Below are positions 1 to 12,700 of a stretch of 64,000 bases of DNA, one piece after another. The notes beneath the pieces are model-generated. The model was not told the DNA's origin and did not search any database. It was given only the letters and a program-made list of their open reading frames with translations. A program made the position numbers and the translations under genes. Positions within the stretch are counted from its first letter, which is position 1, and every line of letters starts with the position of its first letter. Source of the DNA: Nematostella vectensis (lineage: Eukaryota; Cnidaria; Anthozoa; Actiniaria; Edwardsiidae); assembly GCF_932526225.1 (NCBI RefSeq), contig NC_064036.1, positions 9,183,519 to 9,247,518 of the forward strand, in the 5' to 3' direction.

Positions 1-496
1 AGTATTCAGGCTGTTGGTATGCGAGTCATAATACAATCTATCATCTATAAGGCCAAAGGAATGTTTCCCAGTATAGTAAGTGATATGGATGGAAGTCAAA
101 GGGGGTATCCCTAGATATTTGCCAATGACGTGCCGAGAGTTTGCTGCTATCACTAATTTGTTTTAATAATACCGTTTTATAGGAAATTAACACCACATTT
201 TATTCAAGCTAATTTTAATTAAGCTGAGCGTTAATTTAGAATTTTAATGTGGGCGATTTTAATTGATACAGGGTATTGTTTAATCTACATATTGTTGTCT
301 ATTTAAGTGGCCAACGACGAAAAGCTTGGGATGACTTTTCGAAAACATTTGCGTTGTGTTTAATATAATTTTATTTAGACCTGCACAAATAAAGTTTAAC
401 GTTTGTTTAAAGACTCGCGTTAATGTCCTTTATTAGAATATTCTCTTTTTGCGTTTATTGAATTCGGGTTTTTTTAATCAACGTTAATTTTAAAGT

Positions 497-672
497 GATG
501 GAAATGGTGGTGGTGATGGTGATGTAAATAATGATGGTGGTGATGGTGATAGCGATGGTGATGGTGATGGTGATGGTGATGGTGATGATGATGATGGTGA
601 TGTAAACGGTGATGGTGATGTAAATGGTGATGGTGATGTAAATGGTGATGGTGATGGCGATGGCAACGATGA
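497..672. repeat. GATGGT simple-repeat tract
   Basis: Degenerate (GATGGT)n / (GATGGTGATGTAAAT)n microsatellite just downstream of the last P5B exon seen (718-809). It produces His-rich or Ser/Pro-rich reading frames by chance. Left of it, 1-496 shows no exon I can support. Confidence 0.85.
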
Positions 673-717
673 GGATGACATGTCCATGATGACAGTCTGG
701 CCGTGATGGTCACTCAC

Positions 718-3700
718 CTCGAAAAATTTATGAAGTCCATTCGGTTTACCAAACAGAACAAGGAATAAAGTGAAGGCGGAAAGCGCCGCTAGGACTCCCA
801 AGAACCACGCTACAACAAGTGACAAACAATGCGTATCAGTACGTAGGTGAAGGACTTCCAAAAACCACGCTATAACAATTAACAAAAAATGCGTATCAAT
901 ACGTATGTTTCCTTTGTCCTTTTTATTAGCGCGTCCCTTTCCAATGTCACTGACAAACATTTTCCAAAGAAGGCCAATAACGCCGCCATTCCTCGCTCCG
1001 CGCTATAGAGATTCACAAACAGCATCCGTCACTTTCAATTGAACGAGTAATTGAGATACTTTCAATCAGTAAATGAACTGTATTTGCTTGCTTTGCAGAT
1101 CGCTAAGGTATTTCAACAATGGCAAACAAGTGACTGATCGACACTCTAAGAGGGGTTGTGTACTAGGGTCTGGATTCTTTTAGTGATGTCCAAAGAACGT
1201 ATGAAGTTTTAGAATCCTCTGCCACATCACTGAATCAGTCAACTCACGATTCCGGTAGATGGGTAGACGGTACGGCTTGCCGCGCGCGAATGCGACAGCT
1301 AGTATAATGTACTGGAAAGAAGACAGCGTGAAGATGACGGTGTTGTCATGACACTCCTGCTGAACGTCTTTACCTCCCTGGTGCAGCATGGACATATTGA
1401 CAGGCACGTACCTAGGAAAGTGTCACGCAGAAGCGTTACATATGAAGCGTGACATGCCATGAGTTTGACAAATAAGGAGTGACGGGTAGTCTAGCGTGAT
1501 ATGCATAGCGTGGTTAAAAGTCTAGTGCGTTATGCATAGCGTGACTGATAGTCTAGTGCGTTATGCATAGCGTGACTGATAGTCTAGCGTGACATGCACA
1601 GCGTGTTTGATAGTCTAGTGCGACATGCACAGCGTGACTGATAGTCTGGCGTGATATACATAGCGTGACTGGTAGTCTAGTGCAATATGCACAGGGTGAC
1701 TGATAATCTAGCGTGACATGCACAGATTAACTGATAATTTACCGTGACATGCCCAGCGTGACTGGTAGTCCAGCGTGACATATATAGCGAGATTGGTAGA
1801 CTGCCATGACATGCATAGCGTGACATACATACCATGACTGCTGCTTGACGTAGACAAATCCGGATACTTGAACAGTGATCTGGATGACGATCTGTGAGAT
1901 TAGCGAGACTAGCACGATGGGGGCCACTAGACTACCGCCAGGGCGGCGCGACACAAGGATGGGGTAGGGGTGCTGGTATCCCACTGGAATAAACAACATT
2001 ACGCACTATTAATAACAAACAAATAAAATAATTAATTCATCAGAAATCCCATGATGCAACACAAACTCGTTCAGCTGACGTCCAATGATGCAGCGCGAGC
2101 TTATTTACCTGACATCCCATGACGCAACGCCAACTTGTTTACCAGACATCACATGATGCAACACAAACTTGTTCACCTGACATCACATGATGCAACGCGA
2201 ACTAATATACCAAAAATCCCATAATACAACACAGGCACATACACCCGACAACCTATGGTGCAACACGAACTCACCCATCAGACATTCGGACATCCCATGA
2301 TATAACATGGTGGATAATCAACCCATCCACCAGAAAAGCCAATGTCTCTTTTGTCACGCATAAAGCACTATGCTACTGCGACTGTAGCGCGTTGCGTTAC
2401 TCACTGACAAGTGCAAGGCTGGTAATGATGACGAGATCGATGTACAGGAACTGGAAGTCACTCAGGTTAGACCCGATCTGAGAACACATACAAGCAGTCA
2501 TTCAGGTTAGACTTAATCTGGGAACACATACAAGAAGACATTCAGGTTAGACTTAATCTGGGAACACATATAAGAAGTCATTCAGGTAAAGCTTAATCTG
2601 GGAACACATATAAGAAGTCACTCAGGTTAGACCCGATCTGAGAACATATACAAGAAGTCATTCAGGTTAGACTTTATCTGAGAACACATATAAGAAGTCA
2701 TTCAGGTTAGACTTTATCTGGAAACACATATAAGAAGTCATTCAGGTTAGACTTTATTTGGAAACACATATAAGAAGTCATTCAGGTTAGACCCAATCTG
2801 AGAACACATACAAGAAGTCACTCAGGTTAGACCCAATCTGAGAACAAATACAAGACGTCACTAAGGTTAGACTTATTTGGGAAAGAATCTGGCAAGAAAT
2901 ATGCTATAGTCTAGGAAGACATAGCCCGCATGTGCTGCATTACTCACCGAGTATAGGATCAATACTGAGACAAACTGAACGATACTGTACAGGGCCATGT
3001 ACTTGAAACACGCGAAAGACGTTACAAGAGCACAACGGCCTTCCCTGGCGAGATCAAAAGGAGTTAGACTCAAGGTCTGCATATAATAATTGTACTGTCA
3101 GTGATTGCCATTTGACAAGGTTGCATTTCGATACAAAAAGGTAAGTAAATAGCAATTGCGAGATACGTACTTGATAACTTTGGGGACGCACTCAATGTTT
3201 GGTATCTGAAAAGACAGGACAACTTATCAAAAGGTCCGATGACCCATCACCAGATTAATGTAGATAACTAACTTTTCACCCCCTCTCTGCTATTGATGGA
3301 AATAACCTTTGTCGGTGACCGTGATAAGTCATTTTGTCAGAAAGTGTGGTCCTTACCTTGGAGGTGAAAGGAGAGGCAATGGACGCTTCAGCCTCTGAGA
3401 GAGATATGCCAGCGTAAGCCGCCTTGAGCGCCTGAGGAAAGACGGGAATTGTTGCTCAGTGGTGGGCGAGGCTCAGAGATCGATGAAAGCTGATTTGAAT
3501 GCGTAAACGAATGGCGAAGATGTTAAGGGGAACGGTGAAAAGGTTCATCAGACATCTCACACAGCTACGAGTTAACAATGGTCGAAATTTAGATAATCAA
3601 TAGATGATTGCTTGTAACTAAAAACACGTACTTACCCCACAATCGTTGGCACCATCGCCACACATCCCCACCGAGTAGCTGATAAAGAAATAAGATAAAC

Positions 3701-6700
3701 TGATAAAAAATGACGTTCAAACTACACATCCCAAACGAGTAGCTGATAAAGAAATAAGATCAATGATGAAACTGATCAATGATGACGTTCAAACCGAGAG
3801 AACAGAAAACCTCCCTAAGGTTATGCAAAACGTCATTTTCTCACTGTGAACGTAGACTTTAGGGTCTGTTATTACTTTCAACGATGTGACAACAAGAGAA
3901 GACATATTTAAGGATAAGGGGAACAAAAGACTGTCGGGTAGAATGGATGATATAAAAGAACTAGTGGTGCGGGGAGACGAAGTCTGGCATATGACAAATG
4001 GGCGAGATGACTGCTGACCCGATTGACTGTAGTTCCTCCACGAGATGGGTCTTCTGCTCCGGAGACATTCTTGCGAACACGGTGCCACACACTAGCAGCT
4101 AGACACAACAAACAACATGGTAAACAGCACACGACAACCACAATGGAGATCATTCATATCCTACAGTGCCACACACCAATCGCTAGGAAAACAAGACCAA
4201 TACTATAACTATGCAAATAGCCTAGTTGCAGGCGTTGGTGTTGTTTATTCGGCGGAAAACCTGGAGTTCACTATCTTTAGACATTAGGGAACACGTTTCT
4301 GAACGACAGAAGGCAACCGGAAGTTTAACGTTTTCCGTCTTTGTAATGTTTTTGCTCAATTCCAATGAAAGAAGACGTTTCTATTCTGCCACGCAGTCTA
4401 AAATATGAAACCTTCTAGATTTGCGATAGCGTTAAACAAAGATTATCTACTTCCGGTTGCCGTCCAGAAACGTGTTTGCTTAAGTTCCCTAATACTTTGG
4501 ACGCAGAGGATTGGGACGAGCGATAATTATCAAAAAAGCGCACTCTTCCTTTCCTCTGTATTCATGTTGCAACATGATAAACCAGCAACATCCAGGAAAT
4601 ATATAATTGCCATGACTCACCCTTTTCATAAGCTGTGGTTCGTTCTCTCTTATGTACGCAAACGTCTTGCCAGACACGGCGATGTGGTAGGGGTGGTGGT
4701 ACCCTGGGATTTCAATTAGCACGTCATTCAGTGATGGGCCACTCTTCTTGTTTCCTGGCAAGACGCTCCAACGAATCTTGTCCACATTGCCTTGCTTTTC
4801 AAGCTCCGCTAGGATGACCTTCTCGTTAACGCCGACCATCCCGCACTCTCGGCCTACGCTCACTGCAGTGAGCATGTTGTCACCTATTAGAGGGGGAAGT
4901 TAGACATGCCTTGGTGAAAACAGAGGGCTTGGAAAAGGGCTCGTTAACCTGAAATATAGTTAAGGAGCATGTTGTCACCTATTAGAGGGGGAAGTTAGAC
5001 ATGCCTTGGTGAAAACAGAGGGCTTGGAAAAGGGCTCGTTAACCTGAAATATAGTTAAGATATATAAGAAAAAATACTCTCCTAGGAGTCTCCTAGCAAA
5101 TTAGCAAGTGCGACACATACCATTGATTTTGGTATGTGGAGTAGACAGAAATTTCTACACATAATATCTTCCAGTATTAAATGTTAACAGTGAGGAGTGA
5201 CTGACAAGTCCCAGGTATATATAGATAGAATACACTGCAGATTGAAGTGGAAAGCTCATACCCCTAACAGGGTTCAAATGACGTCATACCTGTTACCATG
5301 ACAGTTCGAATGCTGGCTTCTTGCAGTCCTTTGATGACTGCCGCTGACTCGGGTTTGAGGGCGTTCTGCAGGACGAGCAGACCACTGAAGATGAGGTCTT
5401 TCTCGATGACGTCACGCTTGGCTCGCTGCGCCTGGTGCCAGGTGACCTTGCTGCCTAAAGCTCCGTATGCCACGCCCAGCACCCTGTAGCCTTCCTTTGT
5501 GTACATCTCAAGCTCTTCTTGGAAGTTGGCCGGCACTAAAGGAACAGGAAGTAACAGAAGACAATTTTAGGAGTTGGACTCGACACTCCTTTACACAGTT
5601 CCATTCAATTGCAACATCGTGGACGGTTACCAAATCGAATCGAAGCAAACCTCGTGGAAGCATTGTTAGAAAAGGGACAACAAATATACGCCTGGCAGAA
5701 ACTTTAAGAGCAACCCCAGCCACCCCTTTCCAATGCGCTGTCTAAATAAGACATGACTCACGGTAGTTTGGATTATTCTACGTGTAATACAGTGTAAATA
5801 TGCCTTTTCCTACAAGCTCAACGTGTTCTTACAGTACTGTTGCTGTCCCAATCATTGGATGGTTAGTCTATGGGCGAACAAACCTGTTTTGGCAAGTTAC
5901 GCATGGGAAAGTAAAACACATTTGATGTCTTCACTACAGCACATCATTGATTAGAAGTACTTAGGGCACTAGTATTAGTATTTGTGGGTTGTACCTGTCT
6001 CAGGCCTGCATAGTGAAGCGATGACTTCTGGTGCGCCCTTGACATACACGTCCATGTGATCAGACCCCAAAATACGGGTAATTACCGTCATACGCTGAAC
6101 ATCTGACGAAAAAGGGAACTGACGGATAATTCCTACCTCGAGCGGCACCTACGAACATGCACGGAATTGAGGTAAGCCATAGAGCAGATAAGCACTTGGA
6201 ATTTGTTGGCGACAGTTCCTAGAATAGTCAAACTGGCAATAATACCAGATAGTTCATTAGATATATTTGACGGGTTTAAAGTCTTCTTATCCAAACTTCT
6301 TATCCAAAAAGCAAGGAAATAGTGACCCTAAACGTCAAAAGCGTGAGCTTAGCCGGACTCTGGACCATCTTGCCGGAGGAGTTACGCTCTTAATTCTCAC
6401 ATATACCTGGTTATCAGTCATTTCCCTAGTCTTTGGTCGGACAGTTGAAGGCGCGATTGTGTCAAACTTCTTGTTGTCTTCCCCTGGCTCATCAAAGACC
6501 TAATAAAGACAGGGACAAAAATAGAACTCTTCCAATACAGACAATGGTTACGAAAAACAAAACAAAACAAAAATAGAACCCTTCCAATACAGACAATGGT
6601 TACAAAAAAAAAAAAAAAAAAAAAAAATAGAACCCTTCCAATACAGACAATGGTTACAAAAAAAAAATAGAAACCTTCCAATACAGACAATGGTTACGAA

Positions 6701-9700
6701 AAACAAAACAAATATAGAACTCTTCCAATACAGACAATGGTTACGAAATAAATGTTACACACCCATCCTGTAGCCTCAAACATCTTAATATCCAACGGGT
6801 CGCCTGTCAGCTCATTGTCAATCATTGTCAGGGAATGACAAGTTGCCATGGCAAAAAGCATGGGCCCTTGCGGCAGAATGGTCGCATCCTTAACGATCAT
6901 TTCGAACCTGAAATAGATACATGTTTCAGGAAAATAATATGATACATGTTTTAGGAAAATAATATGACCCATGCTATACTCGATCAAACGAAATGCTTTA
7001 TACAAGTTTCAAAATCTTGGAAACTAAATGCATCAGTCGAGGCCAGAATTTTGGCAATTGCCCTGGGGTTATGCTTTGGGCTTTGGGAAACATTTTGACC
7101 ATTTTCCTGGCAATCTTATTACAACTCTGCAATTCTACTTGAAAACACATGTTGTTTATGTTCACAAATAACTGTACCGTGCATCCTCGACTCTTACAAC
7201 ACCAAGAAGATCTAAACCATCTTCTGTCAAAGTGCCAGTCTACAGACGAAAAAAGCAATCAATCGGTGAGTCATCCAATCAATCGGTGAGTCACCCAATC
7301 AATCATCGAGTCAGCCAATCAGTCAGCAAGTTAGCCAATCAATCAGCGAGTCAGCCAATCAGTCAGCAAGTCAGCCAATCAGTCAGCAAATCAATCAGCG
7401 AGTCACCCAATAAATCATTATTTTAATCACAATCAATCAAAAGAATTGTGTGGCACTACGGTTTTGGTTTTATTTTGAACATTGAAAATATTTTATTATT
7501 TTGGAAATTATTATCCACCAGAACAGGACCCGTAAGTTGTGACGATAATAAATCTGACTCACAATAGAGCTTATTATCTAAAAAAACACTTAACACTAAG
7601 AAATAATTTCCCAATCCCCATGGAAAACAAAAACCACTCTTTTTTTAACATTCATCTTATCCTGGCAATTATCTTAAAGCGGCCACTACTTTACTTCGAT
7701 TACATAACAATCGGCCGGAAACCTATCCAACAGGCCAACTATTCTAAATTTTCAGTCACATCCACGAAGAAACTTCCACTAGACACACTGCTTTAACAAT
7801 TTTGAAATATTGTTCGCGTAATCGAACGTAAGTGAACTGGTGCGATTTTTCGTCTCAAAAGCCCCAAAGTTAAGTTCTTTAGCATACCCTAGCTAACATG
7901 ACGTCTGCTTACATTTCACATGCAGTCAAAGTAATTTAATTCCATAGCGAAGCGAAGCCATAACTTCCTTTGATAATGACCTAAACGATAAATTTTTGCC
8001 AAAAACCAAAAACTTCAAGCTAAGATGAATGCTTAAAACTTACCTTGTCAAAGCAAAACAGCTTTAATTTGCCACACATGTTGATTCTGATGGAGAAAAA
8101 CAAGACATGTTTGTTTTGTAGCTTGTTTCTCAGTAATTCGCAGTAAAAGGCACCAAAATTACTTGTGGTTTTATTTGGACAACTTGCAGACTAACAAGTT
8201 ATGTAATTTATCCTTTTTTCAAAATGCCGGCCAAAAAATTTAAGACATGGTGACCAGTGTGGAAAAAGATTATTGTCGTTGTGCTTTAGCTTGAAAGTTA
8301 AATTCTGTTAAAGTACTACTTTTTTTCAACTTTCGCTAACACCATGCTAAAAGAGATGGTGGCCATTATGGCAAATGGTCTAGCTCTTGTACGTATTACC
8401 ATGAGAGTTGAATAGTTGTCATAAAGAAAACGGTCTATTGAGTTCTTATTATGTATTACCTTGTGGACTGAATGGTAGCCATAATGGAAAAGGGTCTATT
8501 GAGTTCTTATTATGTATTACCTTGTGGACTGAATGGTAGCCATAATGGAATAGGGTCTATTGAGTTCTTATTATGTATACCTTGTGGACTGAATGGTAGC
8601 CATAATGGAAAAGGGTCTATTGAGTTCTTATTATGTATTACCTTGTGGACTGAATGGTAGCCATAATGGAAAAGGGTCTATTGAGTTCTTATTATGTATT
8701 ACCTTGTGGACTGAATGGTAGCCATAATGGAAAATGGCTTATTGAGTTCTTATTATGTATTACCTTGTGGACCAAATGGTAGCCATAATGGAAAATGGCT
8801 TATTGAGTTCTAGTTATGTATTACCTTGTGGACCGAATGGTGGCCATAATGGAAAAGGGTCTATTGAGTTCTTATTATGTATTACCTTGTGGACTAAATG
8901 GTAGCCATAATGGAAAAGGGTCTTTTGAGTTCTTATTATGTATTACCTTGTGGACCGAATGGTAGCCATAATGGAAAATGGCTTATTGAGTTCTTATTAT
9001 GTATTACCTTGTGGACCGAATGGTAGCCATAATGGAAATGGCTTATTGAGTTCTATTTATGTATTACCAGGGCTGGTATTACTTTGTGGATTGAATGGTA
9101 GCCATTTTGGAAAGAGGTCTATTGAGTTCTACTGTAGTTATATATTACTTTGTGGATCTAGTGGTGACCATAATGAGAAAGGAACAATTGAGCTCTTGAT
9201 ATGTATTACCTTGAGGGTTGGATACAGTAAATGTACTGCTTTTTTAACCTCTGCAATGCATACACCATGCCAATGGACATAGCTGCCGGTAGAGCTGGTG
9301 GCACTGCGATGGTGATCACATCAAGAGATTTCTCAATAATAACACCAATTTTGGCCTAGAAATAACGAAAATACTGTTAGTTAATAGGATTGGAAAACGT
9401 GGGTGTGTAAGTGTGGCGTGGGTGTGTACATGGGTGTGTAAGCTTGTATGTTCAAGTTTGCTAAAATTGTGAAGTCCTATCATGTTCTACTTACTTTGCT
9501 GACCAAGCCTAATAAGCCTCTGGCTTCGGCTTTTCCCTAATTCAATAAAAGATTGATTGACGGAGTAAAAGTTGATATTCCATGCTCTGTATTCTATTTA
9601 GGATGTATTTTACTTACCCCTTGCTGTACAAATACATACACACTGTATGCAAATCCTACGGATGCTGAAAAAGTACATGAAGAACAGTGAGTTGCTGTAA

Positions 9701-12700
9701 GAATCATACATCACACATTATGCGCCATCATATAATCACATTATATAATTTTAGGACCGTCATATAATCTTACGTATCATCCTTCATATAATCTTACCAT
9801 CTGTCATATAATCTTATATCCCATCATATAATCTTATCATCCACCATGCAATCTTACCAAGCACTGCAAGCATGCTTATGAATCTCATTGAATCCTTGAA
9901 GAACTGGAACTCAACTGGACGAGGATTGAGGATAGAACGGATCAACCTCCCTTTTGTTGTGAAGAAACCTAAAAATTTCAAAACAAATACAGTGAGTTCT
10001 GAAAGCTAGCTCATATGAGTTACCACAGCAAGCACAAATGAATTACCAAAGCAAGCACAAATGAGTAACCAAAGCAATGCAATGTACAGAACACCTTATA
10101 AGTATGCATACTGTACCAATATACCTTAACAAACACAACCAAGATTATTGGCATATAACTTGCTTACTTATTCTGGGGAAGAGTTATTTTTGTGGGAAAA
10201 GTAAATCTTTAATTTAAAGAGAACGGGTAGCATAGGAATGACATTTTGTGATTGCCTGATGTCATTCGCATACTCACATGTCTACCCATAACCTATCATA
10301 ATTAACGTTTTACAGCTTAGCTTGTGACGTTATGCATTTTGTATCAAAGCTGATAAAAACAAATATCATTGTTCTAAAAGGGAATTATAGGGAACAAAAA
10401 TCCACAAGGATCAATAAAAGAAATTACATTGATTTATTTAACAGTAGAATGAATTGCTTAGCTCTTTGAATCTAAGCTGACAACACAGGAAACTCTTAGT
10501 GTGAAAAAAATGTGTTATAGTTTGTCATTGGAATAATTTGCTAGGCAAAGGGAGGTATATCTGGGAGGTTATAGGAGCTCTTTGACGTATTTCAGACGGT
10601 GTTTAGGCTAGTCACAAATTAGCATTTTTTGTCTAAAATGCAATTATTGTGTATTGACATAAAACACCCACCATCAAACCTCATTCAAAGAATTTGGGAT
10701 GGGCCGCTCTCTTGAATGATACTAATAATTTGGGGTTGCCATTCCTCTTAGGCTACTGACTTTGTAATCATTTTATACCTTAACCTACAGCTGATGAAAG
10801 TTGGTACTGCTACTTTCAGTGCCCTTACCTGTGCGAATGACAACTGCCAGCACTTTTGCATTGCCGTAGTACCTGGTCTGGATCACTTTAGTGCCGTTGA
10901 ATAGAGTGTGCCGCTTGTGCACAATTGGACTATACACCTCTGCCTTCTGCTCTTGTGGGGGACCGGTCGGGGTGTGGTGGGGGAGGGGTATCTTGGTGAC
11001 TGGGACACTTTCACCTGTAATTGTCAGCAGCATTCATGTTAAGATTTAAAATTTTTCAGCAGCACAACAAAGTCATGTGTGCAACTTTCTGTTAAATTCG
11101 ATTTAGGCATAAAATCATTAAGAAATATGTGAGAAATCTTAAGCACTCAGGAACCCAGTGATTCTTGACATAACATATAAATGTGAGTTTGAAAAATTAT
11201 CAGCCAAACTATTGCATTTACCAATAGCTTATCTGTAACTGCCTAATACAAATGCAGATGCCAAAAATAGGGTTAAAACATGATATCAAACACTCTGTAT
11301 TTGGGCAAAATAAATAACCCTTACCAACTCACCTGTGAGCATACTCTCATTGACAATACAATTGCCGCTAATTAGGGCGGCATCACAGTGCATTGTGGTT
11401 CCCTGGGGAGGGATAACCACCACGTCTCCTGGTACAAGGTCTGTCGACAGTATCTCCTCAGGCACTTAAGGGCATAACAGAGATTAGCGAATCAACTTGA
11501 GACCTTGGACAATGACAATCAAATTGAGAGGTCAACAGTTTGTGAAGATGCATAACGTCTTATAAATTTCAATTGCTTTCTATCCACACTGTTTCTAGTG
11601 GTCCTGCCTCCTTTGGACCCAAATTGTAAGAAAAAATGTCCTGTGGGAGATAAAATCCAAAAATTCACCACCCACCCTATTTTATATACATTGCCCCATT
11701 TCCTCCCTACTGAGAAGTCCTGACTCTGTCCATGAAATATAATCAAAGTTCAATGTTGTTGCTATTATGATGAAAGAGTATGCACAATTTGTAAATCTTG
11801 TCATGAATCTCAGGTTGTGGAGCCATCTTTGTTGGTTGTCATTGCGAGGAAATGCATGTTACATACACAGGGGGGGACCTTTTGGGTGGCAAACTCAACC
11901 CAAAATAACAAAAGAAACGGCCATGCCTGTCACGCCAGAGATCATTTACTTTAGCGCAAGTTCCCTATTATTTTAAGTTTTGTCTCAGTACCTCCTTTAT
12001 TTCTGAGCACAGTGACAACATCAGCATGAGCAACCATATCCCTCAATGCTACAAGGTGCTGGAACAGTACAAAAAACATGTATGTAGTATATATTAAAAC
12101 CTGGCTTAGTGAGCATTTGCTTTGAACAATGACACCTGAAGTCTAGTAAGGGGTCATCCACACTAACACAGATTCAAAAGTATCCGGATTCATTTTGCCA
12201 AAAACACATCATTTGATTCACGTCAACACTATCCTTTTCGCAGCGTGTTCGCCTGGATCCAGCCGTCCACACTAATACGGATTCAAACATTTGAAAACGC
12301 TGAAAGGTTCGGGTTGAAGTCATTTTTATGATATGCGCATGCTCAAAGCAGCGGGTGCCTGCGATATGACACCATCATTTTCATACAAATTCGTGCACAC
12401 TATGGAACAAAGTATACGGATAAATTTTTTATTCACTTTCGATGGCGTTTTTTAAAGTATCTGGATTCGCTGGATCTAGCGCACGTGTGGACGGAAGACC
12501 TAAACGTATCAAAAAGTATACGGATCCAAAAGAATCTGTGTTAATGTGGATGGCTACATTCAATTAGTCAAATTTAGTGCAAAGAAACAAGAAAACCTTG
12601 CTATGTCTTGGCCAGGAATCAAACCTGTTTTAGCAGAGAGGCCCACACTATTGATCTGCTAACACACTGGACCACCGGGCCACCCCTGGCTATTAGGGAC

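Noticed and set aside
474-713. His-rich frame resembling a metal-binding protein
   Set aside because: GATGGT microsatellite read on the minus strand.
1-717. Final P5B exon at about 40-110 on the minus strand
   Set aside because: An acceptor-like CTAG exists, but the phase-correct frame stops after four codons.
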